Source: Diprion similis
Taxonomy: Eukaryota > Arthropoda > Insecta > Hymenoptera > Diprionidae
Reading direction: 5' to 3'
Assembly: GCF_021155765.1 (NCBI RefSeq)
Contig: NC_060113.1
Span: 1,850,501 to 1,914,500, forward strand
DNA length: 64,000 nucleotides
Part shown: piece after piece, positions 62,938-64,000 of the stretch
Layout: each line of letters opens with the position of its first letter
Numbering within the stretch: position 1 is the first letter of the stretch
Program-made: the position numbers and the translations under genes
The notes under the pieces: generated by a model
Told to the model about the DNA's origin: nothing
Seen by the model: only the letters and a program-made list of their open reading frames with translations
The model's database searches: none

Positions 62938-64000
62938 GATGCAACGCGGAAGAAAGCCAGTATATACTCCTAAAAGCTGCTCTAATATCGATTCTAAGAA
63001 GCGATGATGGTTCTTCAAGGCGCAGACCACGAAGGGTATCAAAAGGCCAAAAACTCGATTTGGCAGCGACGCAATTCGCTTCTAGGCTCCAGTCAAGAAC
63101 CGAGATTCGGGGAGTAAACGTGTTGCATGATCGCAATTTAGCCGCATATTTCAAAACTAGTTTTCATCCATTGTTGTTAATTTTGTTTTCTTATTCATTT
63201 TGATTCGAATTAGAATTACATTTTATATGTATATGTATATTTGGGAAAGCGAGTATCAGGGTAAACGTTGAAACATGGAATGGCAAACTAGTGGCGCGGT
63301 AAATAGAGCAGTGACCATCAGTGACTTGACGTTTTTTACTTTTTATAAACGTACACCATTCCTGTATATATACTATTTGTTTTACTTGCAAATGAGAGCC
63401 GGCAGAGCAGGCAGACAGCAGTAGCAAGAGTGCTGGGAAAGGCAGCTTGTTGGATAATTCATTCCCCTCGTTAAACGTGAACGTTAAAAAAACCTTCACT
63501 GCATTCATGTCTGCAGTGCTGCATCCTGATGAATTATGCACATGAGACATGTATAATATACATACCCTATAGCGTATACCTATAATACGGTGCAAGATGT
63601 ATGCCAGCATTTTTCCATCATACTCAGTTCGATCCGTCGTAACTTTTCCAGATAAATCATAGCATATATCACTTGCAGGCCAGCGAAAAGCTTGTTTAGA
63701 TTTCATCTCAGTTTGAAATTTAGCGCGTGTGTTCCTGCTGAAACATTCAACAGTGCAGAATTAGCTGCAGGCTAGGAGAATTACACGCGTTGCACGTAAC
63801 TCGAAATGGCATTATTCCGATGCACCTGGAGCCACAGCAGCGGCGGCTGTGAAGGTATCAACGTTATTGCTAATTAAAAATTCAGGATAATACTTGGGAA
63901 ACAGCAGTTAAATCGTGATGTGCGTACAAATATGACCAAAGTTGGAGAATGCAAGCTCTAAAGCCTATACGATTCCAAATTATTAAGGCGACAAGTTTCC
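62938..64000. other. No gene recognised
   Basis: A 160-codon plus frame (62721-63203) spans the hairpin and continues to 63203. Its middle is fixed by the inverted repeat and it has no recognisable domain. The rest holds nothing I can name. Confidence 0.4.

Noticed and set aside
62721..63203. 160-codon plus-strand frame
   Set aside because: It runs straight through the inverted repeat at 62804-62937, has no domain and begins in AT-rich sequence; its length is explained by chance plus the hairpin.

Overview
This is a eukaryotic, AT-rich, intron-bearing and repeat-rich window. It most likely comes from an insect. The retroelement ORF1 (PHD-like finger, coiled coil, baculovirus FP25-type C-terminal domain) is a combination common in insects, the two recognisable genes have small introns and TATA promoters, and short foldback DNA elements are abundant. 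A hymenopteran is plausible, but the sequence does not settle it. There are no bacterial operons, rRNA genes or CRISPR arrays.

Region 1 (1-12497) is a tandem satellite with a 304-bp unit: about 8.6 units before and about 26 units after a 2.01-kb insertion. Variant units recur in the same order with an offset of 3346 bp (9 units of 304 bp plus 2 of 305 bp), so the array has a higher-order structure. The last three units are more diverged. At about 12497 the array drops mid-unit into strongly decayed relatives of the same satellite (12498 to about 13131). This looks like the edge of a centromeric or pericentromeric array. The insertion (2619-4628) is a non-LTR-type retroelement with one ORF (ORF1), no reverse transcriptase ORF, a polyadenylation signal and a short CCTTCAA repeat tail. 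It resembles the ORF1-only half-LINE (HAL1) class known from mammals.

Region 2 (13-64 kb) is mostly non-coding. It holds at least six families of short inverted-repeat (MITE or foldback) elements. One family has TTAA target duplications and another has CATT. There are also simple repeats, a 59-nt poly(A) tract, a GTTATTTTTG minisatellite and a 134-nt hairpin.

Two three-exon genes on the minus strand, at 24591-25697 and 29103-30163, can be reconstructed by splice sites. Each encodes a secreted protein of 145 or 147 aa with a signal peptide in exon 1, phase-1 introns at both positions, a TATA box 120-140 nt upstream of the ATG, and a shared motif K-x2-F-x-N-L-A-x-L-V-D-x-[IV] directly after intron 2. 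They are paralogues of a small secreted, amphipathic-helical family that I do not recognise. This pair is the best candidate in the window for something undescribed. A few other stop-free stretches could be terminal exons but are weak.
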